Shown: piece after piece, positions 21,326 to 29,674 of the stretch
Position numbering within the stretch: the first letter of the stretch is position 1
How the letters are laid out: each line of letters begins with the position of its first letter
Source of the DNA: Rhizobiaceae bacterium
GTDB taxonomy: Bacteria; Pseudomonadota; Alphaproteobacteria; Rhizobiales; Rhizobiaceae
Direction of reading: 5' to 3'
Length of the DNA: 64,000 nt
NCBI GenBank assembly: GCA_017644005.1
Contig: JAEPMJ010000001.1
Location: 372,001 to 436,000, forward strand
Program-made: the position numbers and the translations under genes
Notes under the pieces: generated by a model
Seen by the model: only the letters and a program-made list of their open reading frames with translations
What the model was told of the DNA's origin: nothing
Database searches by the model: none

Positions 21326-21343
21326 AATGCCAGAGAATAGTAT

Positions 21344-22198
21344 ATGTCAAAACCAATTATCCAATTCGACGACGTATCGTTCAGTTACGCCGGTACCGAC
21401 AGCTTCGCGCTGCAATCGGTCAGCCTCGAAATCAGGGAGGGCGAGTATGTCGCCATTCTTGGCCTCAACGGGGCAGGCAAGACGACACTCGGCCTTTGCG
21501 TGAACGGTATCGTGCCGACCATGCTCGGCGGCAATCTCACCGGGAAGGTGACCGTCGGCGGGCTCGACGTTTCCGAATACCCGGTTCGCGAACTCGCCAA
21601 GCTTGTCGGCATCGTGTTCGACAATCCCGAGTTCCAGATGAGCCAGATGTCGGCAGCCGAGGAAGTTGCGCTCGGCCTCGAGCATGCCGGCGTTCCGCAC
21701 GAAGCGATGCATGAAATCGTTTCCGATTCCCTCGCGATGGTCGGACTGGCAGGTTTTGAGACCCGTTCGCCGCTCGGCCTTTCAGGCGGGCAGCAGCAGC
21801 GCCTCGCCATCGCCGCCGTGCTGGCGATGAAGCCCCGCATTCTCATCATGGACGAACCGACCTCCAACCTCGATCCGATCGGGAAACAGGAAGTGTTCGA
21901 CATGGCAGCGAAGCTGAACGGCGAACAGGGCATGACTGTCATCGTCATCGAGCACGAAGTGGAGGTCATGGCGCGCTACGCCGACCGTGTGATCGTGATG
22001 GATGGCGGCCGGGTCGTGATGAACGGCACACCTCAGGAGATATTCAGCCGCGTGGACGAACTGGCTGCACTGAAGCTGAGGGTTCCCGAAGCCGTTGCCC
22101 TTGCCAAACAACTCGAAGCGCGCGGCGCCTGGAAAGGCGATTTCCCCGTGCGCACTGAAACCGCGGTCGACCGCGTCAATGCGATGCTGAAGGCGTAA
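21344..22198 (+). CDS. ECF transporter ATPase A1
   Basis: 284 residues. Walker A GLNGAGKT (40-47), signature LSGGQ (146-150), Walker B ILIMDE (166-171) and H204 are all present. The Q-loop glutamine of the usual FQNP motif is replaced: the sequence reads VFDNPEFQ with Asp at 93. With the partner ATPase it powers the ECF transporter from the cytoplasmic face. It is 65 bases after the S gene and one base before the A2 gene. Confidence 0.93.
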   Translation: MSKPIIQFDDVSFSYAGTDSFALQSVSLEIREGEYVAILGLNGAGKTTLGLCVNGIVPTMLGGNLTGKVTVGGLDVSEYPVRELAKLVGIVFDNPEFQMSQMSAAEEVALGLEHAGVPHEAMHEIVSDSLAMVGLAGFETRSPLGLSGGQQQRLAIAAVLAMKPRILIMDEPTSNLDPIGKQEVFDMAAKLNGEQGMTVIVIEHEVEVMARYADRVIVMDGGRVVMNGTPQEIFSRVDELAALKLRVPEAVALAKQLEARGAWKGDFPVRTETAVDRVNAMLKA

Positions 22199-22199
22199 C

Positions 22200-23078
22200 A
22201 TGGCTGACGAACACTTCAACGCCGCTGATGCCGACGCACCAGCCATTCTTGTCGAGCAGGCGCATTACACCTACGCGAACGGCAATGTCGTAGCGCTTTC
22301 GGGCGTCGATCTGAGGGTCGAAAAAGGCGAGATCATCGGCATTATCGGCCAGAACGGTTCCGGCAAGACGACACTCACAAAGCTGTTCAACGGCCTGCTG
22401 AAACCCTCATCCGGAACAGTCGTCATCAATGGCGTGAACACGGCGACGCAGTCGGTTCAGCAGATGGCGCAGCATATCGGCTATGTCTTCCAGAACCCCA
22501 ACCACCAGCTGTTTGCGCGCACGGTAGACGACGAACTGCGCTTCGGGCCACGCAACATCGGGATGAGCGAAGACGAAATCGATCAGCGCGTTGCGGAAGC
22601 TGTGGAGTTCTTCGGCTTGCACAGTGTGATCGACGAGCACCCTTATCGCGTCAGCTTTCCGATCCGGAAGCTGGTTGGCATCGCCTCAATCGTCACAATG
22701 CGCCCGTCAATCATCATTTTCGACGAACCTTCGACGGGTCAGGACCACGACACGACCAAGGTCATCAACAACCTCATGTCGGGTCTGCGCGAGCAGGGAA
22801 CGACCGTCGTGTGCGTTTCCCACGACATGCCTCTTCTGGCAGACGTCGTGGAACGCGTCATCGTCATGAAAGACACCAAGATCATCGCCGATGCGTCACC
22901 GCGTGACGTATTTGCCGATGCTGCCCTGATGCAGCGGACAAACCTCATGGCGCCGCAGGTCACCGAAATCGCGCTTCAAACGACCGTACCCATCGGCGGG
23001 ACAATTGCACTGACGCCTGCGGAGCTGGCTGACGATATCGCAAATCGTCTCAAGCCGCGCGCCAAGACCGGATCGTGA
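22200..23078 (+). CDS. ECF transporter ATPase A2 with a degenerate signature motif
   Basis: 292 residues. Walker A GQNGSGKT (50-57), Q98 in the Q-loop (FQNP), Walker B IIIFDE (171-176) and H208 are intact. The ABC signature is not: where LSGGQKRRVAIA is expected, the sequence is VSFPIRKLVGIA (151-162). Together with the Q-to-D change in A1 this disables one of the two composite ATP sites. It begins one base after the A1 stop, so equal synthesis with A1 is likely. Confidence 0.92.
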   Translation: MADEHFNAADADAPAILVEQAHYTYANGNVVALSGVDLRVEKGEIIGIIGQNGSGKTTLTKLFNGLLKPSSGTVVINGVNTATQSVQQMAQHIGYVFQNPNHQLFARTVDDELRFGPRNIGMSEDEIDQRVAEAVEFFGLHSVIDEHPYRVSFPIRKLVGIASIVTMRPSIIIFDEPSTGQDHDTTKVINNLMSGLREQGTTVVCVSHDMPLLADVVERVIVMKDTKIIADASPRDVFADAALMQRTNLMAPQVTEIALQTTVPIGGTIALTPAELADDIANRLKPRAKTGS

Positions 23079-23091
23079 GGACAGTACCGAG

Positions 23092-23985
23092 ATGTCGATA
23101 AGCAACCCATTGCCGCTTGCGCTGGTTCCTGGCGACTCCTTCATTCACAACGTCAGTCCCGGTCCGAAGATGATCCTCGTGGTCGGCTACGTCATCCTTG
23201 CGTTCTCGACCCAGAACATCATCATTCTCTACTCGATGGCGGCGATTGCGTTCATTTTCGCAATCTGGGCCGGAATTCTCAAAACCTTCCTGAAGGGCCT
23301 TCTGATCCTCCTGCCCATCGGCTCCTCGCTGCTGGCGCTGCAGATACTGGCGCCGGCGGTGGAAAAGCCGTGGACCGCCGCGGCCGAGCTCGGGCCGGTC
23401 ACGCTCTATATCGACGGGCTCTACTACGGGTTCGTGCTGCTGGGCCGGATTTTCGCTTCGCTGGCAATTGCGCTGGTGATGCTGATGACAACGCATCCCA
23501 GCGACATGTTCACCACATTCACCAAGTTGCGGGTCCCCTACACTCTCAACTTCATGCAGGCTATGACGCTGCAGCTGATCCCTGTCTTTCAGCGCGAAGT
23601 CGGCATTATTCTGAGCGCCCAGAAATCACGCGGAATGAAAGGCAGCGGATTCTCCGCCGTCCTCCCAAGCTTTATTCCTGTGTTTGTCGGTGCGATCGAA
23701 CGCGTGCAGCAGCTTTCCATTTCGCTGGAATCGCGCGGCTTCGGCTCGACCGGGCACAAGACCAGCTATCGCAAGGTCAAGGGCAAATGGAGCGACACGG
23801 CAATCGCTGTCTGCTCGATCGTCATCATGGCGACGCTGGCGGTCATGTCGATCACGCGCGGCTCGTGGAATTTGAGCGACCAGATCACGTTCAGCGCCAA
23901 CTTCGTGCTCGGGCTCTTCCTGCTGGTTGCCGGCACTTTCCTCACAATCGTGACAGTCACGATTGCCTTCATGTTCCGCAAATAG
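23092..23985 (+). CDS. ECF transporter transmembrane (T) component
   Basis: 297 residues with several membrane helices. Two Ser-Arg-Gly coupling motifs, AQKSRGM (179-181) and LESRGF (214-216), lie in the cytoplasmic helices that engage the two ATPases, the hallmark of EcfT. It completes the ECF transporter and is followed after 18 bases by the phosphorylase genes. Confidence 0.9.
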   Translation: MSISNPLPLALVPGDSFIHNVSPGPKMILVVGYVILAFSTQNIIILYSMAAIAFIFAIWAGILKTFLKGLLILLPIGSSLLALQILAPAVEKPWTAAAELGPVTLYIDGLYYGFVLLGRIFASLAIALVMLMTTHPSDMFTTFTKLRVPYTLNFMQAMTLQLIPVFQREVGIILSAQKSRGMKGSGFSAVLPSFIPVFVGAIERVQQLSISLESRGFGSTGHKTSYRKVKGKWSDTAIAVCSIVIMATLAVMSITRGSWNLSDQITFSANFVLGLFLLVAGTFLTIVTVTIAFMFRK

Positions 23986-24003
23986 ATTTTCCGGAGATTT
24001 GTT

Positions 24004-24792
24004 ATGCCCGTCAGCGGTAAAGACGAACCGCAGCATCATATTCGCCTGAAATCCGGCGATGTCGGCCGCTACGTGTTCCTGCCAGGCGACCCCGGCCGGT
24101 GCGAGCCCATTGCAAGGCTGTTCGACAATCCGCGCCTCGTCGCGGCCAATCGCGAGTATACGACCTGGGCCGGCACGCTCGACGGCGAACCGGTCGCGGT
24201 TACGTCAACCGGCATCGGCTGTCCGTCCGCGGCCATCGCGATCGAAGAGCTGAAGAATGTCGGCGCCGACACCTTCATTCGCGTCGGAACGTCCGGAGCC
24301 ATGCAGCCCGATATCAAACCCGGCACCCTGGGCGTGATCAGCGGCGCAATCCGTGACGAAGGCACATCGAGCCACTACCTGCCGATCGAGTTTCCGGCTG
24401 TCGCCGACCTTGAAGTCACGCGCGCGCTCGCGCTCGGTGCCCGCAAGACCGGCCAGCCCTACCGTATCGGCATCGCCCAATCGAAGGACTCCTTCTTCGG
24501 CCAGCACGAGCCCGGGCGCATGCCCGTAGCGAACCGGCTCAAGGACCGCTGGAGCGCATGGGTGGCCGGCGGCGCGATCTGTTCGGAAATGGAGGCCGCG
24601 GGGCTCTTCATTGTGGGTTCGACGCTCAGAGTGCGGGTTGGCGGGATCATGCAGATACTGGGTCACCACGATCAGTCGCCGATGACGGCCGAGGAAAAAG
24701 CGTCCGTCTCGCTCGACGATCTTCTGACCACGGCGGTTGCCGGTCTGCGCGAGCTGATCGCGCATGATCGCGTGGAAGCAGGTTCGCTATGA
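24004..24792 (+). CDS. Uridine phosphorylase-like nucleoside phosphorylase (copy 1)
   Basis: 262 residues of the PNP/UDP phosphorylase family. GDPGRCEPIA holds the phosphate-binding Gly-Asp-x-x-Arg, STGIGCPSAAIAIEEL and RVGTSGA form the core, and SEMEAAGLF is the ribose-binding Glu-Met-Glu region. It would split a nucleoside with phosphate to base plus ribose-1-phosphate. It has a close paralogue immediately downstream with a 4-base overlap. Exact base specificity is not certain. Confidence 0.85.
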   Translation: MPVSGKDEPQHHIRLKSGDVGRYVFLPGDPGRCEPIARLFDNPRLVAANREYTTWAGTLDGEPVAVTSTGIGCPSAAIAIEELKNVGADTFIRVGTSGAMQPDIKPGTLGVISGAIRDEGTSSHYLPIEFPAVADLEVTRALALGARKTGQPYRIGIAQSKDSFFGQHEPGRMPVANRLKDRWSAWVAGGAICSEMEAAGLFIVGSTLRVRVGGIMQILGHHDQSPMTAEEKASVSLDDLLTTAVAGLRELIAHDRVEAGSL

Positions 24793-25535
24793 GCGAAGAG
24801 CCCCAATATCACCTTCAGCTGCGTCGCGGCGATGTCGGCCGCTACGTTCTGCTGCCCGGAGACCCCGGGCGGTGCGAGCCGATCGCCGCTTTGTTCGACA
24901 GCGCCGAACATGTGGCGTCCAACCGCGAATATACGACCTATACCGGCTTGTTGAACGGCGAGAAGGTGAGCGTCGTTTCAACCGGAATCGGCTGCCCGTC
25001 CGCGGCTATCGCGGTGGAAGAGCTGATCAAGATCGGCGCGGATACCTTCATCAGGGTCGGCACCTCGGGCGCAATACAACCCGACACGCCCAACGGCGCG
25101 CTTGCCGTCGTGACCGGCGCAATCCGTGACGAAGGTACCTCATCGCACTATCTGCCGATCGAGTTTCCGGCCGTCGCCGACCCGCAGGTCGTCGATGCGC
25201 TGGCTACAGCGGCCAGACGTCTCAAGATTCCCCACATGCTGGGCGTGAGCCAGTCCAAGGATTCCTTCTACGGTGAAACCGAACCGGAGCGCATGCCGCT
25301 TGCGGGACGCCTCGCGGACCGCTGGAACGCGTGGATCGGCGGCGGTGCAATCTGTTCCGAAATGGAAGCTTCTGCGATCTTCGTCATCGCATCCATTCAC
25401 CGTGTGCGGGCGGGCGGCGTGATGCAGATGCATTCGGGCGACGGAACGGTCGACCGGAAGCTCCTGCTCGGTTCGGCCGTGGAGGCGCTCCGGGTTCTCA
25501 TTGAAGCAGATCGAAACCAGCAACAATGGCCGTAA
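24789..25535 (+). CDS. Uridine phosphorylase-like nucleoside phosphorylase (copy 2)
   Basis: 248 residues, clearly a tandem duplicate of the preceding gene: both share GDPGRCEPIA, STGIGCPSAAIA, the run SSHYLPIEFPAVAD and GGAICSEMEA. The C-terminal segments differ most (MQILGHHD in copy 1, MQMHSGDG in copy 2), a region that contributes to the base pocket and subunit contacts, so the copies may handle different bases. It overlaps the MFS gene by 10 bases. Confidence 0.85.
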   Translation: MSEEPQYHLQLRRGDVGRYVLLPGDPGRCEPIAALFDSAEHVASNREYTTYTGLLNGEKVSVVSTGIGCPSAAIAVEELIKIGADTFIRVGTSGAIQPDTPNGALAVVTGAIRDEGTSSHYLPIEFPAVADPQVVDALATAARRLKIPHMLGVSQSKDSFYGETEPERMPLAGRLADRWNAWIGGGAICSEMEASAIFVIASIHRVRAGGVMQMHSGDGTVDRKLLLGSAVEALRVLIEADRNQQQWP

Positions 25536-26842
25536 GCGCAGACGTATCGCGGTTGCAAGCAGCCGCGCCCGACTATGCCCGAGAGATGGAACTCTACCAG
25601 AAGCGGAACTTCGCGCTTCTGGTGCTGGACGGCGCCTGCTTCGCCTTCGCTATTTCGCTGCTGTCGGAAACCACTATCATACCTGCATTCGTACAAGCCC
25701 TGAGCGGCAGTACGCTACTGGTTGGCCTCGTCGCTGCGACCTTCGCGGTCGGACGCTACCTGCCCCAGCTCGTTGGCGCCCATCTGGTGCAGGGTCGCAG
25801 CCGCCGCAAGCCGCTGTTGCTGGCAATCGTCCTGGCCGAAAGGGTTGGTATCCTTGCGATCGCCATTGCGGCGCAGCTGATCGGCGTTATCGACGACTCT
25901 GCCGTGCTTGTCCTGTTCTTCATTGCCTTTTGCGGCTACGCCATAACTACCGGGCTCATCGGACCGGTCTACGGTGACTTTGTCGCCAAATCGCTCACCC
26001 GCGGCCGCGGTGTCTTCTTCGGTACGGTGCAGCTTCTTGGAGGACTGCTCGGTTTCAGCGCCGCCATGGTGGCCGAGTACATTATCAAGACCTCCCCTTT
26101 TCCGACCGGAAACCAGCTGTGCTTCTGGATAAGTTTCGGCCTGTCCTTCCTGTCCATCGCATTCGTGGCTTCGCTGCGTGAAATCCCCTACCCGCATGTG
26201 CAGCCGCGTGGCCGGTTCTGGGCCACGGTTGCAAGCATTCCGGGGCTTCTCGCCGAAAACGATGCCTATCGGCAGTTCCTAGCAGCCCGCATCATGTTTG
26301 CCCTGGCAACATGCGGCGTCGGCTTCGTGGTCGTGGACGGCATGAGCGACGTTCTGGCGCTCTCCGATGCCGCGTTGCTGGCGGCTGTCTTCATCTTTTC
26401 GCAGGCCACACTCGGTTTCGCTCTGGGCGTGCTCGGCAACTATTTCGGGTGGAAGCTGATCGTCTTCCTGGGAGGATGCCTCGTTGCCGTTGGAATGTCG
26501 GGAGCGCTGCTGGCTCACTCGCTGCCGGCTTATGTCGTCATCTTCATTGCGCTCGGCGGCGCCAACGCCGTGACGGTGATCGGCGATCCCAACATGTCGA
26601 TCGAGATGGCTCCGGCAGAGCGTACCAGCCTCTACCTGGGTACGACTTCGACGCTTTTGGCGCCGTTTTTCATTTTCGGCCCGTTGATCGCGGGCGCACT
26701 GATCGATGTCGTCGGATACGACGCCATCTTCGCGACGGCTCTCGCTTTTGCCGTCGTCGGAATGGCGTTGGCGCTGCGCATGCCCGAGCCACGCAAAATC
26801 GTCAAACCTGATGCAGTCGGACAGCCCGGCGCCATTCCCTGA
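25526..26842 (+). CDS. MFS transporter in the nucleoside operon
   Basis: 438 residues, about 12 membrane helices. The N-terminus has a hydrophilic lead (DYAREMELYQKRNFALLV) before helix 1, and the motif-A-like loop reads AHLVQGRSRRKP. Its direction and substrate are not evident. It overlaps the second phosphorylase gene and is followed after 13 bases by the nucleoside hydrolase gene, so it could import a second nucleoside or export the released base (inference). Confidence 0.8.
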   Translation: MAVSADVSRLQAAAPDYAREMELYQKRNFALLVLDGACFAFAISLLSETTIIPAFVQALSGSTLLVGLVAATFAVGRYLPQLVGAHLVQGRSRRKPLLLAIVLAERVGILAIAIAAQLIGVIDDSAVLVLFFIAFCGYAITTGLIGPVYGDFVAKSLTRGRGVFFGTVQLLGGLLGFSAAMVAEYIIKTSPFPTGNQLCFWISFGLSFLSIAFVASLREIPYPHVQPRGRFWATVASIPGLLAENDAYRQFLAARIMFALATCGVGFVVVDGMSDVLALSDAALLAAVFIFSQATLGFALGVLGNYFGWKLIVFLGGCLVAVGMSGALLAHSLPAYVVIFIALGGANAVTVIGDPNMSIEMAPAERTSLYLGTTSTLLAPFFIFGPLIAGALIDVVGYDAIFATALAFAVVGMALALRMPEPRKIVKPDAVGQPGAIP

Positions 26843-26855
26843 AAGTGAGGCCGCC

Positions 26856-27776
26856 ATGCGCCGTATGATTATCGACACCGACACCGCCGCCGACGACAGC
26901 TTCGCTATCCTGATCGGATTGCTGCACCCGCAGGCACAGCTCGAAGCGGTCACCATCGTTGCCGGCAACGTTGATTTCGACCAACAGGTCGAGAATGCAC
27001 TGATTACCATCGAAGCTGCGGGCCGCGGCGGCGAGGTGCCGGTTTTCCCTGGCGCGCGCGTACCGCTCATGCGGCCATGGCGGGGAGCCAAAGCGCATGG
27101 CGACGGCAAGGGCAATCACGATTTCCCCAAACCGAAACAGCAACCCGAAGCCGAACAAGCAGCCAACGCGCTGGTCCGCATCGTGAACGAAAATCCGGGC
27201 CAGATCGACATCGTTGCGATCGGTCCGCTCACGAACCTGGCTACCGCAATCGCGCTGGACCGGGACTTCCCTTCCAAGGTCCGCGAATTGCGCATCATGG
27301 GCGGTTGCGACAACTCGGTCGGCAATGTCACCGCCGCAGCTGAATACAATTTCTATGTCGACCCTGAAGCAGCCGAGATCGTGCTGCAGGCAGGATTCAA
27401 CGCAACGATCGTGACATGGACGCTGACCCTGTCCCACGCCCTTTGGAGCAAAGAGCAACTGGACAAGATCGCCCGCAAGGGGACCAGGCTTTCGGAGTTC
27501 TTCACAATCCTCGACACGCCCAATCTGACCTATAACCAGACCAAGGACATCATGGGCAGCACGCACCCGGACTCGCTCAACGCGATGCTGCTGGTGCGTC
27601 CGGATCTGGTGAAAGCCCAAAGCCGTAAGTTCGTCTCCGTCGAGACAGTAAGCGAGATGACCCGCGGCTATTCGCTTTTCGACCACCGTCCGGAGCGCAA
27701 TGCTCCCAACGCTACCGTCATTCATGACGTCGACGCCGAGGGGTTCTACGAGGCCTTTTCAGAACTTCTGAACTGA
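26856..27776 (+). CDS. Nucleoside hydrolase (inosine-uridine-preferring family)
   Basis: 306 residues. The N-terminal calcium-binding motif is DTDTAADDSFAI, close to the DxDxxxDD pattern of the family; AIGPLTNLATAIALD and a downstream His region complete the fold. It cleaves nucleosides to free base and ribose, which the nearby ribokinase can phosphorylate. The ATG at 26856 has GTGAGG six bases upstream; the frame is open for 50 more codons inside the MFS gene without homology. Confidence 0.9.
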   Translation: MRRMIIDTDTAADDSFAILIGLLHPQAQLEAVTIVAGNVDFDQQVENALITIEAAGRGGEVPVFPGARVPLMRPWRGAKAHGDGKGNHDFPKPKQQPEAEQAANALVRIVNENPGQIDIVAIGPLTNLATAIALDRDFPSKVRELRIMGGCDNSVGNVTAAAEYNFYVDPEAAEIVLQAGFNATIVTWTLTLSHALWSKEQLDKIARKGTRLSEFFTILDTPNLTYNQTKDIMGSTHPDSLNAMLLVRPDLVKAQSRKFVSVETVSEMTRGYSLFDHRPERNAPNATVIHDVDAEGFYEAFSELLN

Positions 27777-27994
27777 CCGACGGCACGCAAAAGTGCCGCC
27801 GCTCCCGACCCTAGCGTGCGGGCAACCCTGCCCTCGCCGCAACCGATGTCCAGCAATTCGCCCGAGCCGGCACCGACAAACTCAGCAAAGGCAGACCGAT
27901 AGGCCCAGAACGCGTCATGATCGGGCGACCGGGCCCAGTCGATCCACTCGCGGGCAAACCGCGACCAGTGTCTCTGATCGTCGCCGACCGTCAT
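27746..27994 (-). pseudogene. SAM-dependent methyltransferase, truncated after motif I
   Basis: 82 codons. The start matches class I methyltransferases (REWIDWARSPDHDAFWAYRS...) and reaches SAM motif I, LLDIGCGEGRVARTLG. Similarity then stops and a short unrelated tail follows; the remaining two-thirds of the usual 200-250 residues is missing. The 3' end overlaps the nucleoside hydrolase gene tail to tail by 31 bases. Probably a remnant left when the nucleoside locus or the next cluster was inserted. Confidence 0.7.
27781..27798 (+). other. Hairpin after the nucleoside operon
   Basis: CGGCAC-GCAAAA-GTGCCG, four bases beyond the nucleoside hydrolase stop. The 6-bp stem has no T-tract, so it is at best a weak terminator or a 3' end stabiliser. 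Confidence 0.35.
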
Positions 27995-28027
27995 TTCGCG
28001 TTCCTTTCACGGGGCCGCGCCGGATAC

Positions 28028-29674
28028 CTATCTCCAGACACCTTCCACACGGTCGAAACTGTCCTTGCGCAGGTCCTCGCTCGCCGCAATCAGTTTTTGC
28101 TTGGCAATCTTGTGCGAGGGTGTACGCGGATAGTCATCGATGAAGGCGACATAACGCGGCACCTTGAAAGCCGCGAGTTTGCCCTTGCTGTGTTCAAACA
28201 ACGCGTCGAGCGAAAAGCCGTCCCGCGCCACACCAGGCTTGAGCTTGATATAGGCCTTGACCTCTTCCTTGCGCAGCGGGTCGGGCACCGGCACAACAGC
28301 CACTTCCTCCACCTCCGGCAATTCTTCCAAAACCGCCTCGACTTCTCGAGCCGAAATATTCTCGCTGGATCGACGCACCATGTCCTTGATGCGCCCGACA
28401 ATGGACAGGTATCCGTCCTCGTCGCGGATGAACAGATCGCCGGTGCGGAACCAGTCGCCGTCGAAGCTGTCGGCGTTGGCGTCAGGGCGCTTGTAGTACC
28501 CCTGCAGGATCGACCGGCCGCGGATCTGCAGTTCGCCGGGCTCGCCCGGGGCGCATTCGCGTCCGTCTTCACCAACCACGCGTGCCTCGCGGAACGGGGC
28601 GGCGACGCCGCATGTACGCTTGTCCAGCTTGTGCGTCGCGGCGACCGGAACCATCATTCCGGCGCCAATCTCCGTCATGCCGAAGGAATCGCGCGCAACG
28701 ACACCGAACCGTTCTTCGGCCTCTTTCACAGAGGCAGGCGACCAGCCGAAGGCATTGATGTAGCGCAGGGACATTTTTGCGTCGGCGGCGCTCGGTGGCA
28801 GCGCCTTCAGCGCCGCTTCAGGGAAATAGGTGTAGTTGATCTCGAGGTCGCGGGCCCAGTCGAAGAACCGCGTCAGGCTCATGCGTCGGGCGATATAGGC
28901 AGTGCCACCGAGCTGCATGGTCATCAGAAGCTGCCATTGCGGGTCCATATAGAAAAACGGCGCCCAAAGCAGCGACCGCTTCACCTCGTCCGCGCCCATG
29001 CCGGCCGCTGCCGAAAACGCAAGCAGCAGCCAGTAATCGTGGCTGAGCATGCATCCCTTCGGAAAGCCTGTCGTGCCCGACGTGTATTGCAGGCTCATCA
29101 GATCGGTCGGGGCAACCGGCCAGGGCGCCTTCCACTCGCGGTTCTCCGCCATCAGCTCTTCGATCGAGACATAGGGCGCGCCGCCGCCGCGAACGAAAAC
29201 ACGCGCATCATCGAGAACAGCCGGCCGTTTCGTCATGCCTTCCAGCGCCGGCAACAAAGTTACATCTGTAATGATCGCCTGCGCGTCCGACTGGTTAAGC
29301 AGAAAGTCGAGCTCGGCGCTTGTGTAGCTGTTGTTGGTCGGAATCAGTACCGCGCCGAGCTTGGCGAGCGCGAACCAGGACACCACGAACTCCGGTACGT
29401 TGGGCATCATCAGTGCGACATGTGCGCCTTTGCGAATACCCCGCGCCAGAAGTGCCGCCGCCAGCGTGTCGGAACGCTTGTCCAGCTCTGCATAAGAAAG
29501 GCTGATTTCGTCCTCGAACCAGATTGCCGCAGGTGCATCGCCCATGGTGGCCGCACGCTCGGCCACGAATGCGCCAATCGAAGCCGGGAAGTTCATGGCA
29601 GCCAGCTTTTCCGCCACGCCCTGCATCTCGGCGATGCCCGGGTCGATGGTTGCGCTGTTGAGGCTCATGGTCAC
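28028..29674 (-). CDS. AMP-forming acyl-CoA ligase (class I adenylate-forming enzyme)
   Basis: 548 residues. The phosphate-binding loop is YTSGTTGFPKG, the A5 motif is FGMTE, the A7 motif is DWFRTGD and the C-terminal catalytic Lys lies in SHKIAKQKL. It activates a carboxylic acid to an acyl-CoA via an acyl-AMP. It overlaps the enoyl-CoA hydratase gene by four bases and ends the ABC-transporter operon, so it probably activates the transported acid. Resemblance to carnitine/crotonobetaine-CoA ligases is a possibility only. Confidence 0.88.
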   Translation of the reverse strand: MTMSLNSATIDPGIAEMQGVAEKLAAMNFPASIGAFVAERAATMGDAPAAIWFEDEISLSYAELDKRSDTLAAALLARGIRKGAHVALMMPNVPEFVVSWFALAKLGAVLIPTNNSYTSAELDFLLNQSDAQAIITDVTLLPALEGMTKRPAVLDDARVFVRGGGAPYVSIEELMAENREWKAPWPVAPTDLMSLQYTSGTTGFPKGCMLSHDYWLLLAFSAAAGMGADEVKRSLLWAPFFYMDPQWQLLMTMQLGGTAYIARRMSLTRFFDWARDLEINYTYFPEAALKALPPSAADAKMSLRYINAFGWSPASVKEAEERFGVVARDSFGMTEIGAGMMVPVAATHKLDKRTCGVAAPFREARVVGEDGRECAPGEPGELQIRGRSILQGYYKRPDANADSFDGDWFRTGDLFIRDEDGYLSIVGRIKDMVRRSSENISAREVEAVLEELPEVEEVAVVPVPDPLRKEEVKAYIKLKPGVARDGFSLDALFEHSKGKLAAFKVPRYVAFIDDYPRTPSHKIAKQKLIAASEDLRKDSFDRVEGVWR

